Shown here piece by piece: positions 21,834 to 32,796 of a stretch of DNA of 64,000 nucleotides. Position 1 is the first letter of the stretch, and each line of letters starts with the position of its first letter. Source of the stretch: Zhengitettix transpicula. Its lineage: Eukaryota; Arthropoda; Insecta; Orthoptera; Tetrigidae. The stretch covers positions 43,404,395 to 43,468,394 of the forward strand of contig CM073590.1 in NCBI GenBank assembly GCA_037074705.1, in the 5' to 3' direction. Below the pieces are notes generated by a model. It saw only the letters and a list, made by a program, of their open reading frames with translations, ran no database searches and had not been told where the DNA came from. Made by a program: the position numbers and the translations under genes.

Positions 21834-24100
21834 GTACGGCTCGCACCAAGAGAGACCGCAGCATCCCGACCTGAAGCAGGCTAGATGGGATGCAGGTTAA
21901 GATTTGGGAACGGTCGAGTTTAAGTGATACGTTAGGATGTATTGGTGCCCTGGAAGAAGGGTTCCGCCACCGCACCGGTCCCCCGAGGAACCGCCCTCCC
22001 CGCGACCACACACCGAGCGATCAATCATCAGAGTCCAAGGGGCAAAATTGCACAGGAGGGAGAGGTGGGGACGCAACTTCGGGTTATTAGCTACAATTTT
22101 ATTGACTTACTCACATTTCCTTACGATGCAGGAAAACCCTAGATAACTTGTAGGACGGATGAGGTTGAATGCTGAAACGAGAGAATAGAAATAAATAATC
22201 TGAAAAATATAAAAGTTGTGAATTATGACAGTTGAATTTGAAGTAAAGGGCCTTATTTCTCGAAGATTTACCTGAAACATAAAATAATTTGTGTTATTTG
22301 CCTGAGATATGATGGCGTTACCTTTCCTGGTAACTTGTTACTCTGATTTTCCTGAATAAAATAGATTTATTAGACATCTTTGTTGTGTGTGTGTGAGTGC
22401 GTGAAGTAAAGGGGTGGATCTGGATCCTTGGCAGATGTCAGATGCTTGATAGCAAATTGCGCTGAACAGGAAGATATATGCTACCCTTACGTTACAGGGA
22501 GGGGTTTCCCACCACCGAAGATGTGGTTGGCCCCACGTTCCTGCATCGTCCCCAGCGTTGAATTTTCGCTGTTTGCCTTGTTCGAGTTGGGTCAATGAAT
22601 TAAACTAGTAGTGTACTCTAAGTGTGAATAAATATGTTACAAGTATATTCTAAGATCTAAGTTAATTATTTTAGTTCTAGGTGTAGAGGTATTTGTTTTT
22701 AGATATAGTCATTATGGTCTGGAAGAGAGACCTTTGGAGGTTTTGATGACAAACATGCGTTGTATTTGAATTTGAGTTTTCTTCCCGCCTTTATGGGCTT
22801 ACTGAAAAGGGTTAGGCAGGAGGATTTGTTATTCAACGTTCGCATAGTAAATTTGGCGCGACCCAAAGTGAGTTTTCTTATCAACAAGTTGAATTTTGGT
22901 ATAAAGGAAGAGATTAGGTCGCTTGGTGCATCCCGCGGGATACGGTGACAGTAGCGGATGATCCTGCATTCAAGTCCAGACCAGTCGTCTATACTCTGTG
23001 CAGACATAAAAATAGAGGCTATTGTGGCATAATCGAAAACAGGACAGATAAATGTTTTATATGTGTGAATTATTGTTTTGGGCGATGTGTATGAAGAGCG
23101 GGACCGAAGAAACTTGATAATGTTCCAGCAAGATATTATCCTCTTACGGAAAGTTTTGACTAGGTTCGTTAAACTGAGTGTAGAGTTTAGAGATATATGG
23201 CTTCTTTTGTAGAGGCTACTAGAGCGTCTCAGAATTTAATGGACCGAATGTTGTCAACGTCATTTGATCTGTAGTTTCAGTGCCCCCAGTAGATAAGCTC
23301 CGTTTTTGATGGGTTGGGAGTGATTCTCAAACGTGAACATTAATCTTCTAAACTGTGGAGATAGAGCTTAAAAAGTTTGGTACATCTATCGTAATCTTTG
23401 TTTGCCATAAGTATTGCATTGTCATCTGCGTATTGAAGAAAACATGAATTTTTGTATTAGGGGCAGTAGACATTAATAAATAGTGGTGAGAATATCGCCA
23501 CTTTGGGGAGGCCCAGTTCGGTTTTTAACGGCATAGAGGAGAAATTTTTGATGGAATCGAAAGAGGCTTGAATTATTTTATCGAAAGAAGGATGGATTCC
23601 TAGATTAAGCATTTTATAAAGTAGATCGTCGATCCAAACTTAAGCATACGCTTTTTGGACGTCGATGAAAAGAGTAGCGGATAAATGGAGTTTGTTGACG
23701 GAATGTGAGATGGCAGATAGGAGGTGGTAAATGGCATCTTGAGTGGAGTGAGCTTTGTAAAACCGAACTGGTGGGAGGGAATAATGTAATTTTGTGTACA
23801 GAAAAGTGACGTTTGGTCATGATTCTTTGAAGGATTTTGCCTATGACGTAGAGGATAGTGAAATAGGTCTGTATGAAGAGAGGTCTTCGGGAAGTTTCCC
23901 TTTCTTGGGCATCATAATGATTTTGGAAGATTTCTATATGGAGGGTACGTGGGCTAAGGTTAAGCAGGCGTTGACGATAATTGACAGCCAGGAAAAAATT
24001 GAGAGGGGCAATGCCAAATTGTCATACGATTTATCCTGTCGCCTCACGGGACAGACTTACGCCCTACCCTGGAGGTCTGTATAACTTCAGTAGGAGTGAT
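21834..24100 (-). mobile_element. Jockey/CR1-like LINE, monomer 3 (diverged)
   Basis: The head (21834-21991) is identical to the head of monomer 2, after which it diverges strongly but keeps the same order of blocks. On the minus strand the post-RT block YCHRIPRDAPSDLISSFIPK is at 22699-23007, and an M(E/D)PITPTEV-type start of the RT region lies near 24100. Many stops. Other shared landmarks include GGTTGGCCCCACGTTCCTGC, present at 16632, 19580 and 22527. Little trace of ORF1 remains. It is an older copy of the same or a sister LINE. Confidence 0.6.
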
Positions 24101-24586
24101 GGGTTCCATAGCTAATGTACTATATAAATTAATTAAATAACTCTCAAGTCAGTTAAAACTAGGAAACTTTTATTTTAAAATGTAATTATGTTAACAACAA
24201 TAATAAAACTTAGGGAAGGGTAGATGTGACATGTTATTTTAAGACCAGTCACCGTTTCCTAATTTACTTTGTTTTGTGTGTTTTAATAGTTTTTTATCTG
24301 GTTTATTTCTTACGTGCGATAAACAAATATGTCCGTGATATTAACCTCCTTGGTGTACTGAAGTCGATGGCCGCGAGCGGACATTCTTTACTGCTGTTAT
24401 TAGCATTTTTATTTTAATTATACGACGGAATATTTTATTAATGAATTTGAATTACTGTATTTTTAAATATGCAGAGTGCATATTTAATTTCTGGTGAGAG
24501 TTTTATTTAGGCAGAATTATTTTTAACAATTATTCAGCCCAGGATTTTAGACATTGGGGCTAGACATTGTTGCCCCTTGGCAAGAA
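24101..24586. other. AT-rich sequence; one hydrophobic short frame
   Basis: A 63-codon plus-strand frame (24226-24417) is strongly hydrophobic (IYFVLCVLIVFYLVYFL), but T-rich DNA yields such frames by chance. I do not call a gene. Confidence 0.35.
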
Positions 24587-24832
24587 TTTTTTTTTAGGGC
24601 AACAGGCTACATGAGGGTAATCTACTCCCCTTTAATAGCATAGGAAGGGATTTGAAAGGGGGGATGCGGAAGGGTAAGGAAGGTAGCCAAGGGTTAACTA
24701 GGGCCCCGGGATATATTTTAAGGATCCTACCTGGCATTCGCCTAAAGAAATGCAGTTAAAACCCTAGAAAAACCTGCATCAGGTAGGTCGAGCATTGGGT
24801 ACTTGTCCCACGCCCTTTCGAAAGCGGGAGAG
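24587..24832 (-). mobile_element. Family S repeat, copy 6 (5'-truncated)
   Basis: Starts with a T run and TAGGGCAACAGGCTACATGA and ends GCGGGAGAG, abutting the T run of copy 7. Same subfamily as copies 4, 5 and 11. Confidence 0.8.
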
Positions 24833-25096
24833 TTTTTTTTTTTTGGTGTAGATAGGCTATGTATAGGGTAATCCACATAGTGGCAACTCCCCTCTTATAG
24901 CAAAGGAAAGGGATTTGAAAGGGGGGATGCGGTAGGGTGTAGGAAGGTAGCCAAGGGTTACTAGGACCCCCGGGGTATATTTAAGGATCCTACCCGGCAT
25001 TCGCCTAAAAGTAATGCAGGACAAACCCTATAAAAAACCTGCATCGGGTATGTCGGGCGTTGGGTACTTGTCCCACGCCCTTCCGATGACGGGAGA
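24833..25096 (-). mobile_element. Family S repeat, copy 7 (variant tail)
   Basis: Carries the second tail type (minus strand ...GCCTATCTACACC then A run), shared with copy 3. It joins copy 6 directly. Either one inserted at the tail of the other, as at 12 kb, or they moved as a dimer. Confidence 0.8.
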
Positions 25097-25139
25097 TACT
25101 TGAATTTATTTTTGACCAGCTGGGTGCCCGGCGTTGTCC

Positions 25140-28100
25140 GAGATGTCATTTATTCATAATCAGAGATATGTCTCCAATTTCGGTTGCTTTTGCGCTATTT
25201 TTATGTAACGCTCCTCGAACACTATCCCTAACTGTGCTCACCTCCGATGCCGAAGGGGGTTGAACTCATTGACCAAATTAACGGCCGTTTTTACATGTTA
25301 GAAGATGACCACACCCACAAATGTGCGATAATCGAAAAGTATTATTCCACGCAATAATCGACCGATTATATTGTCTGGAAATTTCTACCCCCGCCCAATA
25401 TCTCCTAAACCTGTCGCGTTACCCAGGTTGTCACAATTAGACTCAGTGACATTCATAGTTTCTAAATTGATTCGAATCTCGGTTGTTTTAGCGTTATTAT
25501 TATTTAACGTAAATCCACCCAAACCGCTAACCTAACTCTTCTCACAGGTGCTGAAATTGTACACAAACAACAAATAAACATTCGAAGCCATTAACCCCAG
25601 GAATTAATTTTTTAAAGCAAATATCGATCGTTTAACATGTTTGAAAATTTCCTCCCCCGCCCAATTCCGCGAGGCCCCTCACACCCCCACCAAATCTCGT
25701 GCATTGCCCACGTTGCCATAAATACATTCACCTATATCCATAACTGTGGTTCGACTCGAATCTCGTTTTTTGAGGTTATTTTTATGAAACACACCTCCAT
25801 CTCTACGCGTACTTCCTTATCACGCCGTAATGTGTTGAAATTATACAAAAACAAAGTCGGTAGAAATACTATCAATGAAATTGACAGCGTAAAATATTTA
25901 TTTCCCGCAAATATCGATCATTTTACATGTCTAAAAATTAATACCCCCGCCCAGCCCCTACCTCCGGCCACCCCCTGACTTCCCCCAGGTTGTCATAAAT
26001 AAACTCAGTGGCATCCATAACTTGAATTTGACTCTTATCTGGGTTTTATTCGTGTTATTTATTTTTTACACCCGTTGACCCCCACCCCAAATGTGAACTC
26101 CCTCTCAATCCCATAAGGGATTAAAATTAAACTCAGAGATCGTGTAGTTAAATTTTAATAATATCATTGTTCCATAAATATATGTAATCGTCGCAAAATT
26201 CAGACGCTTAACTTAATTTATAATTTCTATTCCACATTCACCTCAACCCAACCCCTCCCACCCCAGTCCAGCCCAAACCTGCGCGTTGCCGAAATTATCA
26301 TAAATGAACTCAGCGACATTAATTACGTTCGACTTATTCGAATGTTGTTTGTTTTTGAGTTATTTTCTTGTAACACACGTCCACCCCGTACTCTAAGTTT
26401 TCTTTACCCTCATGTAAACCTCGCAAGTGGTTGAAATTGTACAAACATAAAATGGTTATAAATACTATAAATTAATTAACCGTTGAAAAAAATTAATTTC
26501 CGTTAATTTAGAACTTTTAACATGTTTGAAATTTTCCAACCCCATCCTCTTCAGCCCATGGGGGATAAGTGGTAAATTGAATATCATAATTACACTTCGC
26601 GACATCCAGAAACCTAGGTTTCACTGTAATTTTGGTTTTATTCGCGTTTTTTATTTGTAATGCCCGTCCACCCTCACCCCAAAGAGTGCTCCTTTTCCAC
26701 GCTGTAAGGGGATGAAACTATACTCAGATAGAATCGGTTAAAAGACTATCTATCCTTCGATCCCAAAAATGTTTATCTGCCTAAATATCTGCTGTTTTAG
26801 CATGTTTGAATGTTTCCAGCTCCTCTTCTAAGTGTGCTTCCCTCTAATGCCGAAAAAGGTTAAATTTTACAAACAGCATCGGTAGATATATTGTCAATGT
26901 CATTGACCTCGACAATTAATTATTTAATGCAAATATCGACCGTTTAACATGTTACAAATATTCCACCCCCGTCCACCCCAACCCTTGGGGTTAAATGGCC
27001 AATTGAATGTCATAATTGAACACGGCGAAATCCATAACTATTGGTTTGACTCCAATATCGGTTGTATTCGCGTTATTTTCTTGTAATACCCCTCCACCCC
27101 AACCCTCCTTTCCCATTCCGTACAGGTTGAAATTATACTGACATACATTGGTACAAACACTATTAATCGCTTTTACACCGAAAATATTTATCCGACTCAA
27201 TTATCGTCCGTGTTAGCATGTTTGAAGATATCCACCCCATTCACCCCCGCTTGAGGCACTAAACAACAACTTGAATATCATAATTAAACTCACTGACAGC
27301 CATAACCCTGGATTTGAGTCCAATCTCGATTATGTTTGCGCTATTTTTATATAAATCCACTCCACTCCCACTCTTTAGGGTGCTCCTCCCAAACCCCGAA
27401 AGAGGTTAATATTACATATAAGGAACATGTAGAGACATTTTATAAATCTCAGTGAACCATGAAAATATTTATCGACGCAAATATCGACTGCTTATTATGT
27501 TTGAAAATTTCAACCCCCGTCCAGCAATGCTCCTGGGGGTTAAAACACCAATTGATTGTCTTAATTAATCTCAGCGACATCAAGAATCATCGATTTGACT
27601 CTAATCTTGGTTGTATTCGCATTATTTTTTGTAACGCCCGTCCACCCCCATCCTTAAGGGTGCTCCCCTCCAAAGCCCAAAAGGGTTTGAAATTATACAC
27701 GGAGAACATGTAGAGAAATTTTATGAATCACACTGTTCCCAAAATATGTTTATTCACCGCTAAAGTCGGCTGGTTAAAACGTTTGAAAATTTCTACCCTC
27801 GCCCACCACGGCTAGACCCTCCCACTTCCGCCCTATCCCACACGTTGCTCAGGTTATCATAAATAAACACAGCGAGATGCATTTCTTTGGATTTTACTTC
27901 AATCTCGTTTGTTTTTGCATTATTTTATTGTAACTCCCCTCTACCTTCATCCCAAGGCGTCCTCCCCTCTCATACTGAAAGGAGTAGAAATTATACACAA
28001 ACATCACCAGTAGAAAACCTATCATTGCCATTAACGCCTGCCGAATATTAATTCCACAAGATCATCAACCGGTTAAAATGTTTGAAAATTTACAACCCCT

Positions 28101-28480
28101 CCAACCCCTCGTTGGGAATGGTAAACGGTAATTCTAATGTCATAATTAAACTTATTGACATCCATAATACTTTGAATTGACTCTAATCTCGGTTGGATTC
28201 GCGTTATTTTCTTGTAACGCCCGTCCACCCTTACCCTTAAGGGCGCATCCCTCCCAAGCCCGAAATGGGTTTAAATTAAACATGGAGAACATGTAGGGAA
28301 TCATTGTTCCCGAAATATATTTATTTGATTCAAAATTCGGCTGGTTAACTTATTTTAAAAGTTCTACCCTCCGCCCAACCCTTCCTACCCAATCCTACAA
28401 CCACGCGTTGCCGAGATTGTCATAAATGAACTCAGCGACATCCATTACCTTTGATTTGAACATTTAAGTATTGTTTTTAT
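25140..28480. repeat. Tandem array, about 12 monomers of about 285 bp, two subtypes
   Basis: Anchor words recur in order: a (T/A)GAAATTATAC-like word near 25545, 25838, 26125, 26430, 26710, 26860, 27128, 27405, 27685, 27982 and 28265, and a CATGTTTGAAAATTT-like word about 90 bp after each. Spacing is 268-305 bp with one short unit of about 150 bp at 26710-26860. Each monomer also has CCGTCCACCCC-type runs and TTTGACTCnAATCTCGG. Two monomer types differ in the middle: one has CGCGTTGCC(G/C)A-TTGTCATAA, the other a GGGGTTAAA...AATTGAATGTCAT block. The frames in the array are not genes. Confidence 0.85.
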
Positions 28481-28489
28481 CATAATTCT

Positions 28490-29402
28490 ATGTATCTCCC
28501 AGTGCGTATTGCAAGATATAATTTGGCAACATATTGGTCCCTGATCCCGTGAAATATTCCACGTCAAAAGTCAAGTTATTTAAAAGAAAATTAATGCCAT
28601 GGATTGTATAACCTTTGATAATGAATTTTATTTATCACTCGATGTGGTATTGGTAGATTTAATTATACTTATTATTCAATCAAAATATTTTTTCTCTGCT
28701 TCATTTCTCATAAATTGTATATCTAGAACGTCGATCTCAAAAATGGAAAACAAATAATGCTATCCTAACCTAATTTTTTTGTGTCACGACACAAATTGCA
28801 CGCAATAATTTGTTTATATTTATACAAATTTATAGAAATACGTTGCGTAAAGTACAATTAATTGTACTTTTAATTCAATTTAAATGTTCCTATTTCTGTA
28901 CATACCTTCGATTGAGAGTGCATTAGTTGAATAATGACCATAAAAACTTTGGGAGTTCCGTACGTCATTTTGAATACTTTTATAGTTACAAACACATAAT
29001 TCAGCAGACGTACGTTAGACAAATCTTATAATCTTCTGAAATATTATACAGGATACAATAGTACGTTATATTATGAAACTTTAAAATCTCGGCCGACACA
29101 TATTTGAATGTATTATAAGGCACCATATTGGCTTTACTAAATATGGCGGCGTAATTAACTTTTCCAAATTAACTTTGCGCAAGGATGGTAAAGTATTTCG
29201 TATTGTTTTTTATCTATTCGATGGAGTATTACTGGAAAAAGTTATACTTTTTATTCAATCAAAATATTTATGCTTTATTTCAATACGAAATACAGAACTA
29301 CCCCAGAAATACCCCACACTCTGCTTTATTTATTAGAAGAAGAAGAAGATTTAAAGTAATCTAGTTTGATCAAAGATTGAAGCCTTTCCCGGTGCAGTTG
29401 TT
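28490..29402. other. AT-rich sequence, no gene seen
   Basis: No coding frame over 60 codons and no repeat shared with the rest of the window was noticed. Confidence 0.5.
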
Positions 29403-29572
29403 CAATATATTGTTCTCGGAGTTCAACCGGGTTGTAGAACGCAACGTTTCGACGATTAAAAGCTCTGTCGTCATCTTCTAGGCGAAGAAGATGACGACAG
29501 AGCTTTTAGTCGTCGAAACGCTGCGTTCTTCAATTATGCAAAACCCGGTTGAACTCCGAGAACAATATATTG
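29403..29572. repeat. 170-bp palindrome of a Penelope-like motif
   Basis: Two arms of about 78 bp are near-perfect reverse complements around a centre at about 29480-29485 (CTTCT-AGGCGA-AGAAG). Each arm runs from CAATATATTGTTCTCGGAG through CAACCGGGTT, an AACG/GCAACGTTTCGACG-type block and CTCTGTCGTCATCTTCT. The two arms differ by a few substitutions and a small indel near 29533-29541. The motif order matches 13387-13465 and 15781-15853. As RNA either strand would form a very long hairpin. Confidence 0.85.
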
Positions 29573-30411
29573 TTTAATCTAGTTTGGTTTATAAGATCCA
29601 TGTAATTAATTTTTTGTCTTGCATGCAACTGAGAGAATGGCATGCTATGTGATAAACCTGTGCGTCGCTTCACGACGACATTGGACAAACTAAAACCCGT
29701 CACTGGATCCCGCTGATGTTACAGGCATCAGAAACGATATGGCGAACTAAATGGTGTAAGACGCAAAACCATTGGCTTGACGGGACCTTGAGATATGACT
29801 TGAGTTAAATCGTCAAGTTTGTTTTTCGAAACGAAGGTTCGGTGAATCCGTCTGAGAATGGGATATTTTTGTTATTATTTCTTTTGTGTTTGTACATCAA
29901 ATTTGTTTATTTGTATACGTGTATAAATTTATTGTCGCAGTACTTGCCCATAAAATTCCCGATGGAACTGTAAATACGTGTTCGTTAGCAGAGGCTGGAA
30001 GAGCGCTATGAATGGGAGTGGAAATTTCTACACAGAAGTTTATTGCTTTCATCGATCGGTTCTCGTGTGAAAAGAAACTATTATATCATGTGTTACAAGT
30101 TCCCGGCTTTCAAATGTCTAGACACAGTTTCGCACCAATGGCATCAGTTTCTTGGTGAGGAATTTGGACGATCTAATATCGCAGACAGTAGAACTGAGAA
30201 GGACGTCAGTCTTGTCAATTTTAGGCAGTAAAATACTTTGCTTCATGATTTATATACTGCTGTTATATACTATTGCTATACTTAGTAACATGTGTAAATA
30301 AAATAACTTCTATTTCACAATACACATATGTCTAATATAAGATTGTTTTGAATAAATACACTAGTTTGCCCATTGTATCACCAAAGATAATGGTCAATTA
30401 TGAGAAAGTTT
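29573..30411. other. Unidentified sequence, no gene called
   Basis: A GC-moderate patch at 29640-29850 and a 62-codon plus-strand frame at 30043-30231 show no recognisable motif. Confidence 0.35.
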
Positions 30412-30723
30412 TTACAAGGCTAATTTAATATATTTCTTGATAAACTGTCTTAAATGCATTACAAATGCATACGAACCAACTAAAGAAACCGTATCTCGAA
30501 AAGGCTTTTCTTCAGAAGACTTTCGTTTTATGGTGACAAATACTATATAATTTCCTATATAATTGATATCATCAAGCTCTGTGCAACACTGAGAATGAAA
30601 CGCATTGAGGTTAAACATTCCCTGGTCTTCTTGCTCTGGAAGCGCTTCCCAAAACTGCTCGTCGCTGAAACAGGTGGTGGTAGGAGCTGCCGTAATGGCA
30701 CTAGTTACTTCTCCGTAAATAAT
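30412..30723 (-). CDS. Unidentified open frame, possible exon
   Basis: An open frame of 103 codons without stop; its first Met is 35 codons in, and upstream of the Met the frame still reads a protein-like sequence (TTTCFSDEQFWEALPEQEDQ). The rest is a balanced mix of acidic, basic and hydrophobic residues, including ELDDINYIGNYIVFVTIKRK and a basic-hydrophobic C-terminus (FIKKYIKLAL). This is unusual here, where most frames are low-complexity or transposon debris. The missing N-terminus would fit a last coding exon, but I see no strong splice acceptor: the bases before the frame are AAATTATTTACGGAG. I do not recognise the family. It could also be an old transposon fragment or chance. Confidence 0.3.
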   Translation of the reverse strand: MIYGEVTSAITAAPTTTCFSDEQFWEALPEQEDQGMFNLNAFHSQCCTELDDINYIGNYIVFVTIKRKSSEEKPFRDTVSLVGSYAFVMHLRQFIKKYIKLAL

Positions 30724-30726
30724 TTA

Positions 30727-31202
30727 GTGAACACTCAGAGCTCCGGTGTTTGCTGACAACCTTACAGAAACATGCCGTTATTAAAGCTCGCTTTTGAGGT
30801 CGCTGTTCCGAGCTACGTATCGATGGTAAAATTTGCTTTTAATTTTTTCCAAAATTAATTTACATGCTTAGCATAACTGGAGTAAAGAGAGTACGCTTCT
30901 GCGCTAAATAAAATCAACGAAACTTTTACTTTTGCTCTATATATGTAAAAATGATTAATGCTGTTATTCGGAAGTTCATTGTTAACGTAAACGTTTCTCT
31001 GTTTATTGATTTGAAATTCGTGTCTCCCTTTAGCAACTTCAGTTTAGTTCCCGAACCCATGATTACTTACAGAACGTAAATGATCCATTCAGCTATTTGA
31101 AAATCTTAAATTTTTTGTATGATATTGTATTGCGCTTTTGTGCCATTACAGAATTATTTTAAAACAATGGAAAATTTTTGATTATTATATTCATTTTTTA
31201 TG

Positions 31203-31204
<2 letters not shown>
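30727..31204. other. AT-rich sequence, no gene seen
   Basis: No frame or repeat of note. Confidence 0.45.

Positions 31205-31243
<39 letters not shown>
31205..31243. repeat. (TA)n microsatellite, left flank of an LTR
   Basis: About 39 bp of TA repeat directly before TGTGGTAATT of the L3 LTR. Tyr-Ile frames on both strands here are artefacts. Confidence 0.95.
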
Positions 31244-31246
<3 letters not shown>

Positions 31247-32156
31247 GGTAATTAAAAGGAAATCATTAATTAATAAACAAAAAATTGGACTCGCATTGTT
31301 AGCAGCAGAAAACACACAAGTTGAACACAAGAATGTTTCAATAATGCCACATGTTTGGGGTATTGTAGGTTGGCTCTCTAAACAGAGTGTGTGAGCCAGT
31401 CGTCGTGGAAGTATAGCTGTGGTCAGACGAAAAGTAAAATATCCAGAAATTGTCTGGATACATGTAGTACAACAGCTAAAACAGTTATTTTTACAAGTTG
31501 CAGTCTGCGAGATAAACACGTAAATATTCAACGTTAAACATTTTGAGTGCAGAGTCTAAATTATTCTATTCGCTATTTAGACCATTGTCTTCGATTTTGG
31601 GAGCCAGGCAACTCCATCCAGCAGTTAATAAACTTCGGAACGTGCGAATAATATTTCCTAAACGAACAGTGAACCTTTTTGTCAATCTAAAAGTGTTAAT
31701 AGAATCAGTGTTTAGAAAATGGCCTGTCTATAAAGTGCGATAAGTGTGTGTGTACGATCGAGCCAAATTTCCCTGAGTACCAGAGACAGTAAGTTATAAT
31801 TCCACAGAATTACTATTTGTTAACTCATAAGTAAAGGTATTATCGTCATATTTCGAGTTTAGTTCAGAATTTAACCTTCATATAATTTTTTTCATTGTAA
31901 ATAATCTATTGATAAAATTTCTTTGTTAACAAGTATTTTCTTTATTAAAGACCCTGAGAAAGAGTAAATATTTATTGTAAAATATTATTTAATAATGTAA
32001 ATTGAAAGTTAATATCTTAATAACTGTTGGAAATTCATTTCATAACTTGTGTAAATTTAATTGTTTGTGTGTTGATAAATTAAATTATTCGTCAATTTTA
32101 AAATCTTGATTATTATTAAAACATCCAATTATTTTAATATTTAAATTATTACTACA
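31244..32156 (+). mobile_element. LTR family L3, copy 1 (complete solo LTR)
   Basis: A 913-bp unit with ends TGTGGTAATTA...ATTACTACA, flanked by TA repeat left and ATATATATG right. Signals in order: TATA-like CTATAAAG at about 31729, GTAAGT at 31789-31794, the TTAAAGACCCTGAG motif near 31948. The overall plan matches L1 and L2 although the sequences are mostly different. Partial copies occur at 51811-52210 (plus) and 54233-54552 (minus), and a relative at 44002-44590 (minus). Frames inside (31154-31531 minus, 31543-31743 plus) are not genes. Confidence 0.75.
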
Positions 32157-32628
32157 ATATATATGTTTAATCAGCATACTGTAGTCTACCTCGATCAAAC
32201 AGCAAATTGATAATGTTTCAGATTGGTATGTGATCAGTGACGCTGTCTAAACTTTCACCGTGACAAATGAATTATTTTTGCAAAGAATAGGATGATCAAA
32301 GCTGTTTGGGTTGAAATGATGAGGAGGAAAACCAGTCTGGAGAAATGTCCTCGTTCAAATTATAAATACGATAGCCTTGAAATTTCTAACATCTTATCAA
32401 ATTGCACGACCAAAAAACTCCATTGCTTCACTTGTTGGAACTCCTGTCTCGTCGCAGTAGACCACGATCATCGACGGCGAAAACTAGTAGAATTTCAAGC
32501 AGAGGGACCTGCTGCTATGTACATCGTTTATCTGGCTATGCTATCCAACCTGGGATCTCAGAAAATGACAAACGACTTTCGCCGTAAAACCAGTATGAGT
32601 AATTTTTCTGTCTACCACTGGTTGTACC
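32157..32628. other. Unidentified sequence with overlapping open frames
   Basis: A 114-codon frame (32292-32636) and a 61-codon frame (32402-32587) overlap in different phases. Neither has a recognisable domain. Confidence 0.3.
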
Positions 32629-32796
32629 ATGAGTGATTTTGAACGATGTCTCAATGTTATATCTCTGTCCCACAAATACCCTGATGTTACTCGATTTGCT
32701 GATAATCCGAGCTCATATAATGGTACAATTCACCGTCAGTTGTTTCAGACCTCTGACGTCAGCGGCTACTCATATGAGCCGAACACTATCAGCTGA
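32629..32796 (+). CDS. Unidentified 55-codon small open frame
   Basis: Starts at an ATG in a fair context (TTGTACCATGA) and ends at TGA. Composition is protein-like, for example HKYPDVTRFADNPSSYNG, rich in Asp, Ser, Tyr and Asn and not low-complexity. Seven further codons are open upstream before an in-frame stop. No family recognised and no splice or promoter signal identified, so this is a candidate only. Confidence 0.15.
   Translation: MSDFERCLNVISLSHKYPDVTRFADNPSSYNGTIHRQLFQTSDVSGYSYEPNTIS

Larger units (their letters stand above)
16096..21991. repeat. 2948-bp near-perfect tandem duplication
   Basis: Bases 16096-19043 recur at 19044-21991 at an offset of 2948 bp. All translated frames I compared between the copies are identical except one substitution, T at 18859 versus C at 21807. 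The junction word CCTCC(G/C)CGCGACCACAC is shared by the diverged monomer heads at about 16100, 19048 and 21996, as expected if unequal crossing-over took place there. Confidence 0.9.

Noticed and set aside
16096..21991. Two identical sets of frames as a gene family
   Set aside because: They are the same broken LINE duplicated; the RT site is YVDN and stops are shared.
24226..24417. Hydrophobic 63-codon frame as a membrane protein
   Set aside because: T-rich DNA gives Phe/Leu/Val-rich frames by chance, and there is no homologous unit or signal around it, unlike 57.8 kb.
25637..25978. 113-codon frame in the satellite array as a gene
   Set aside because: It spans more than one monomer and is not open in the neighbouring monomers.
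25140..28480. Satellite array as a CRISPR array
   Set aside because: Monomers are about 285 bp and diverged throughout; there are no short identical repeats with unique spacers, and the genome is eukaryotic.
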